Assembly (NCBI GenBank): GCA_011375275.1
Contig: DRLW01000174.1
Span: forward strand, 1 to 9,100
DNA from: Bacteroidota bacterium
Lineage (GTDB): Bacteria; Zhuqueibacterota; Zhuqueibacteria; Zhuqueibacterales; Geothermadaptataceae
DNA length: 9,100 bases
Direction of reading: 5' to 3'
Part shown: positions 6,204-9,100 of the stretch, piece after piece
Layout: every line of letters begins with the position of its first letter
How positions within the stretch are numbered: the first letter of the stretch is position 1
Program-made: the position numbers and the translations under genes
The notes under the pieces: generated by a model
Told to the model about the DNA's origin: nothing
Databases searched by the model: none
What the model saw: the letters and a program-made list of their open reading frames with translations, nothing else

Positions 6204-7066
6204 ACCGCGTCGGCCGTTTTCTTCTGGTCAGCCAGTTGAAACGCGGCAGCCAGAGTACGACTTATAAAGGGTATGATCCCGAGACGCAGCAGTTCGTGAT
6301 CGTGAAAATTGCCACGGATGAGCTGGTCTCTTCCGAAGACGCTGCGCAAAAAATAGCCCGGGAAGCGGAAATTTACGCCGCAAACAGGCACGAAAACATC
6401 GTCGCGATCGTCGATTTCGGCAACGAGGGGTTTCACCCCTATCTCGTGCTCGAATATATCGAGGGCGCGACCCTGCGACAGTTGGTTGCCACGCGTCACG
6501 GGTTTCCGGTTTCTATCGTGTTGGCGTGTCTCGCAGATATCCTGCAGGGCCTGGCCAAGTTGCACGGCAGCGGTCTCATCCACCGCGATATCAAACCGGA
6601 AAATTTGATTCTCAGCAGTAAGGGAATCGTGAAAATCTGTGACTTCGACCTCGCCAGCGGCCAGATCGCAACGGCAGAGAATACCGCTGGTTTGACCGGC
6701 TCTGCAGGCTATATGGCCCCTGAGGTCATCTATGGCAAGAGCATCTCGCCGCGCAGCGATATCTTTTCTCTTGGAGTGCTCACTTATGAACTGCTGACGG
6801 CTTCGCGGCCGTTTCAGGCCGCAACCCCGACGGCTGAAATCCAGGCGATCGTCAACCGTGAGCCTCTGCCTGCCAATCGCCTGAACAAAGAAACTCCTGA
6901 TGCCCTGCTCGTCTTCATCAGCCGCTGCCTGGAAAAAGATCCGCGCCAGCGGCTGCAGGATGCCGGACAGGCACTCACACTCCTTCGCGACTGCTTTTCA
7001 TTCCCCCCTGAAAATGAACGCCGGCAGCTTCTCTCGCGCTGGCTGAATAATCCCGATGCTTGCTGA
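6200..7066 (+). CDS. Soluble Hanks-type Ser/Thr protein kinase with DFD motif
   Basis: The product is a 288-residue cytosolic kinase made of little more than the catalytic domain, with no membrane segment or sensor domain. Landmarks are: degenerate glycine loop LKRGSQSTTYKG (13-24), VIVKI lysine K36, helix-C Glu (about E55), catalytic HRDIKPEN (H128, R129, D130, N135), metal-binding motif D148-F149-D150 where DFG is usual, APE (173-175) and the F-helix D187. The core catalytic residues are intact, so activity is plausible. The start is GTG at 6200, in a GTGA overlap with the activator's stop, with AAGGAG 8 nt upstream; a longer frame from GTG 6191 would add three residues and has no good ribosome site. 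Tight coupling suggests it phosphorylates or otherwise regulates the GAF activator. This pairing is inferred from context. Confidence 0.93.
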   Translation: MNRVGRFLLVSQLKRGSQSTTYKGYDPETQQFVIVKIATDELVSSEDAAQKIAREAEIYAANRHENIVAIVDFGNEGFHPYLVLEYIEGATLRQLVATRHGFPVSIVLACLADILQGLAKLHGSGLIHRDIKPENLILSSKGIVKICDFDLASGQIATAENTAGLTGSAGYMAPEVIYGKSISPRSDIFSLGVLTYELLTASRPFQAATPTAEIQAIVNREPLPANRLNKETPDALLVFISRCLEKDPRQRLQDAGQALTLLRDCFSFPPENERRQLLSRWLNNPDAC

Positions 7067-7075
7067 GCCGTGCCC

Positions 7076-7120
7076 AGCAGCCGGTGGATGTACGATATTT
7101 TCGGTATTCAGGCTGCTTTA
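7076..7120 (+). terminator. Weak possible terminator after the kinase gene
   Basis: AGCAGCC (7076-7082) pairs with GGCTGCT (7111-7117) across a 28-nt loop, followed by only TTTA-like sequence. The long loop and short T run make it a poor intrinsic terminator. No better one is seen before the palindrome cluster. Confidence 0.2.
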
Positions 7121-7146
7121 GTAGAATGGCTGGGACGCGACCAGGG

Positions 7147-7373
7147 CGCACCGCGCCATTCATGGCGCGTGGTGCGATACATATCGTAATTCCGTCTGCT
7201 TTTGAGGCGATTGCCAAGACGCGACATAAATGTCGCGGTACGGCGGGGCGTGGCCAGATAGTACCGCGCCAATCATAGCGCGAAGTATGGTCGCCCGTAC
7301 ATCAACCCCAGGACAGACCCCACCCCCGCCGGTTTCAGCATGGCCGGATTTGATCCGCGGTCACCGGCCGGAT
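7147..7373. repeat. Cluster of four GC-rich palindromes (REP/MITE-like)
   Basis: Four hairpins lie within 230 bp. The first (7147-7176) has arms CGCACC-GCGCCAT and ATGGCGC-GT-GGTGCG with a 2-nt bulge. The second (7220-7237) is CGCGACAT-AA-ATGTCGCG. The third (7265-7282) has CGCGC/GCGCG arms. The fourth (7353-7373) has ATCCG-CGG and CCG-GC-CGGAT arms, again with a 2-nt bulge. The cores of the first and third, CCGCGCCATTCATGGCGCG and CCGCGCCAATCATAGCGCG, agree at 17 of 19 positions. The group lies just after the kinase gene in non-coding DNA, as repetitive extragenic palindromes often do. Open frames here are produced by the repeats. Confidence 0.65.
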
Positions 7374-7473
7374 TTCACAATGATAATTTCCCAACCCACA
7401 CAATCTGAGGAAGAGCCAGGTGGAATAGTTGCGGGAAATATTGCTTCTCTATTGTTTTTATTTTAAATTAGCC
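7283..7473. other. Intergenic DNA with no gene seen
   Basis: Apart from the palindrome at 7353-7373 this stretch has a repeated GGCCGGATTT (about 7342 and 7367), also found at about 3620 in the other intergenic region, and an AT-rich end. No ribosome-site-preceded coding frame was found. Confidence 0.4.
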
Positions 7474-7740
7474 CGTTTCGATTCAGGGTATCCAGTTAAC
7501 TCAGCTAATGGGCCCCTGGCCCGAATACCGACATCTGTCATTCCGGCCAAGCGCAGCGCAGTGCCGGAATCTCATCTTTTCGGGCACGTGCCAGCGTCTG
7601 GAAGATTCCGGTCTTCCCCGGCGGGGAAACCGGAATGACAGCACTGGTGCAGGCATGTGCTGTTGTCTGGCAGTCTAACTGAAAATATGCAACTGTGCTG
7701 TGTTACATGGATAACCAGACGTTTCGATTCAGGTAATCCA
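7474..7740. repeat. Imperfect 21-bp direct repeat bracketing a small palindromic element
   Basis: The sequence starting CGTTTCGATTCAGG and ending TCCA occurs at 7474-7494 and 7720-7740, agreeing at 19 of 21 positions. The copies are 246 bp apart and have the 107-bp inverted-repeat element (7535-7641) between them. They may be part of a larger repeat unit, or the remains of a duplicated leader. They are too long and too far from the element's ends to be simple target-site duplications. Confidence 0.6.
7535..7641. mobile_element. 107-bp MITE/REP-pair-like element with 12-bp terminal inverted repeats
   Basis: Perfect terminal inverted repeats CTGTCATTCCGG (7535-7546) and CCGGAATGACAG (7630-7641) define the ends. 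Inside, each half folds separately: ATTCCGG (7540-7546) with CCGGAAT (7564-7570), and ATTCCGG (7605-7611) with CCGGAAT (7630-7636), the second enclosing a CCCCG/CGGGG stem (about 7616-7625). This matches the widespread non-coding repeats that carry TCATTCCGG-type ends in many proteobacteria. It has no coding capacity, so any movement would depend on a transposase elsewhere. No target duplication was identified. Confidence 0.65.
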
Positions 7741-7785
7741 CAGCACTCCCCATGGCTGAAAATAACCGTCCGGGAGAAATTACTC

Positions 7786-7821
7786 TGAAAATCATGGAAA
7801 TTCGCTATCTGCTGATTTTCA
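7786..7821. repeat. Inverted repeat upstream of prfB
   Basis: TGAAAATCA (7786-7794) and TGATTTTCA (7813-7821) are perfect 9-bp arms around an 18-nt loop, about 100 bp before the prfB -10 box. It may be a protein-binding site. It has no T tract on the plus strand that would make it a clear terminator. Confidence 0.4.
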
Positions 7822-7919
7822 TATCATCTCGTCACACTGCTCCTGTGGTGAAAACAAAAGACATCCGGGCTTCAGCCAACTTCTGAATGAACTGTAAAAA
7901 ATACGAGTGGTTTTCAGGT

Positions 7920-7947
7920 TATAATTACTACTACTGAGGAGAACAAC
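7920..7947 (+). promoter_or_regulatory. prfB -10 box and ribosome binding site
   Basis: A perfect TATAAT (7920-7925) lies shortly before the gene, but no recognisable -35 box stands 16-18 nt upstream, where the DNA is A-rich. GAGGAG (7936-7941) sits 6 nt before the ATG at 7948. If this promoter is used, the leader is only about 15-20 nt. Confidence 0.5.
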
Positions 7948-9076
7948 ATGGTTGACGAAATACGCACACAACTGGAACAGTTGCAGCCGAGAATCGACGA
8001 ACTGCGGAGGTATCTTTGACGTCGAAAAGCGCAAGAAGGAAATAGCTGATCTGGAGGCCAAAACCCAGTCTGCCGGATTTTGGGATAATCAAAAGGAAGC
8101 GCAGAAGGTGATGCGCGAAATTTCCAGCCGCAAGGAGTGGGTTGAGCAGTTTGAGAGACTGGAAAGCAAGGCTGAGGACCTCGAAGTCCTGCTTGAAATG
8201 GCAGAAGAAGAGCAGGATGAAACCACGGTGCAGGAGTGCAGGAGCGAAATTGCCGAACTGCAGCAGATGGTCGATGATCTCGAATTCCGCAACATGCTCA
8301 GCGGCCCGGACGATGAAAAAAATGCCATCCTGACGATCCACCCGGGAGCAGGCGGCACGGAAAGCCAGGACTGGGCCCAGATGCTTTATCGCATGTATTT
8401 GCGCTGGATTGAGCGTGCCGGTTTCAAGGCAGACATCCTCAACCTGCAGTACGGCGATGAGGCCGGAATCAAGGATGTCTCCATCGAGGTGGTCGGCCCT
8501 TATGCCTATGGGTATCTCAAAGCCGAGGCCGGGGTGCACCGCCTGGTGCGCATCTCACCGTTTGATTCCAACGCGCGCCGGCATACTTCTTTTGCCTCGG
8601 TTTTCGTCTATCCCGAGATCGAAGACGACGTCGAAATCGAAATTGAGGATAAAGACCTGCGTGTGGATACCTATCGTGCCAGCGGGGCAGGCGGGCAGCA
8701 CGTCAATAAAACCGACTCAGCCGTGCGCATTACCCACATCCCCACCGGAATCGTCGTGCAGTGTCAGAATGAGCGTTCTCAGCACCGCAACCGCGAAGCC
8801 GCGATGAAAATGCTGCGCGCCAGGCTGTATCAGAAAAAACTCGAGGAAGAACAGGCCCGCCTGAACGAAATCGAAAAGAACAAGAAAGACATCGCATGGG
8901 GCAGCCAGATCCGCAGCTATGTTTTCCATCCTTATAATATGGTGAAAGATCACCGGACAGGGGTCGAAACCGGCAACGTGACCGCGGTGATGGACGGCGA
9001 CCTCGATGCGTTTATCAAAGGGTATCTTATGGGGGTGCGCAGCGAAAAGGCGAAGAAGCAGGAAGCGGGTGGCTGA
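7948..9076 (+). CDS. prfB: Peptide chain release factor 2 (RF2), expressed by programmed +1 frameshift
   Basis: RF2 ends translation at UGA and UAA codons. The gene is read as 7948-8016 joined to 8018-9076, skipping base 8017, for 375 residues (E. coli RF2 has 365). The first 23 codons (from MVDEIRTQ to RRYL) meet an in-frame TGA at 8017-8019; the +1 frame continues DVEKRKKEIADLEAKTQ to the end. Residues about 24-115 are the mostly helical, acidic N-terminal domain. SPF at 203-205 is the RF2 stop-codon recognition tripeptide, and GGQ at 248-250 (in GAGGQHVNKT) is the catalytic peptidyl-tRNA hydrolysis motif. Both are almost at the E. coli positions. The frameshift lets RF2 limit its own synthesis. 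The gene appears complete and ordinary. Confidence 0.98.
8006..8020 (+). promoter_or_regulatory. prfB: Programmed +1 frameshift site of prfB
   Basis: GGAGG (8006-8010) acts as an internal Shine-Dalgarno, three nt (TAT) before the slippery CTT (8014-8016), followed by TGA and C (8017-8020). This is the classic SD-spacer-CUU-UGA-C arrangement. Low RF2 lets the ribosome pause at UGA and slip from CUU to UUU, continuing at GAC. Confidence 0.97.
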
Positions 9077-9084
9077 ACGGGACG

Positions 9085-9100
9085 ATGATTTCTGACGCGC
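9085..9100 (+). CDS. Possible start of the next gene, cut by the window edge
   Basis: An ATG at 9085 lies 9 nt after the prfB stop, with a weak GGGA-like purine stretch before it. Only five codons (MISDA) are visible, so neither reality nor product can be judged. Confidence 0.2.

Noticed and set aside
7060..7278. 72-codon plus-strand ORF after the kinase gene
   Set aside because: It is read through the GC-rich palindromes and gives the Arg/Gly-rich peptide expected from such repeats; no ribosome site.
7147..7373. CRISPR-like array suggested by repeated palindromes
   Set aside because: The repeats differ in sequence, are unevenly spaced and are few; no spacers of constant length and no cas genes.
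7931..8539. 202-codon minus-strand ORF opposite prfB
   Set aside because: Shadow of prfB, including across its frameshift site; no independent support.

Overview
The window looks like part of a mid-GC Gram-negative chromosome. The mix of a Hanks-type Ser/Thr kinase coupled to a sigma-54 activator, a lipoprotein NlpC/P60 hydrolase, a LarA-like protein and a frameshifted prfB suggests a deltaproteobacterium of the Desulfuromonadales type. That placement is inference from gene content and style; there is no rRNA or other marker in view.

Layout. Positions 1-3536 are read leftwards: a LarA-superfamily protein (2295-3536) with its own sigma-70-like promoter, a 450-bp gap with no convincing gene, a lipoprotein NlpC/P60 peptidase (1219-1842, TTG start), and an M24 (Xaa-Pro type) metallopeptidase that runs off the left edge. 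Positions 3537-4712 form a visibly AT-richer, 1.2-kb region without a credible protein gene. It holds a full-consensus sigma-54 promoter (3908-3923), a run of inverted repeats, and a very strong intrinsic terminator (4255-4292). I read this as an unannotated, sigma-54-dependent structured RNA of about 360 nt.

Positions 4713-7066 are read rightwards. A GAF-AAA+-Fis sigma-54 activator is followed, through a 4-bp GTGA stop/start overlap, by a soluble Ser/Thr protein kinase. Both have unusual key residues: Phe at the 'glutamate switch' Asn of the activator, and DFD in place of DFG in the kinase. Positions 7067-7947 are an intergenic repeat field: a group of GC-rich palindromes, then a 107-bp element with 12-bp terminal inverted repeats bracketed by an imperfect 21-bp direct repeat. 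prfB (release factor 2) with its programmed +1 frameshift closes the window.

How it may fit together (inference). The sigma-54 RNA promoter sits about 0.8 kb upstream of a sigma-54 activator gene that has a weaker sigma-54-like site in its own leader. By analogy with CbrB/CrcZ in Pseudomonas and LuxO/Qrr in Vibrio, the activator may drive the adjacent RNA, with the co-translated kinase adjusting the activator. This candidate kinase-activator-RNA module is the most interesting item in the window.
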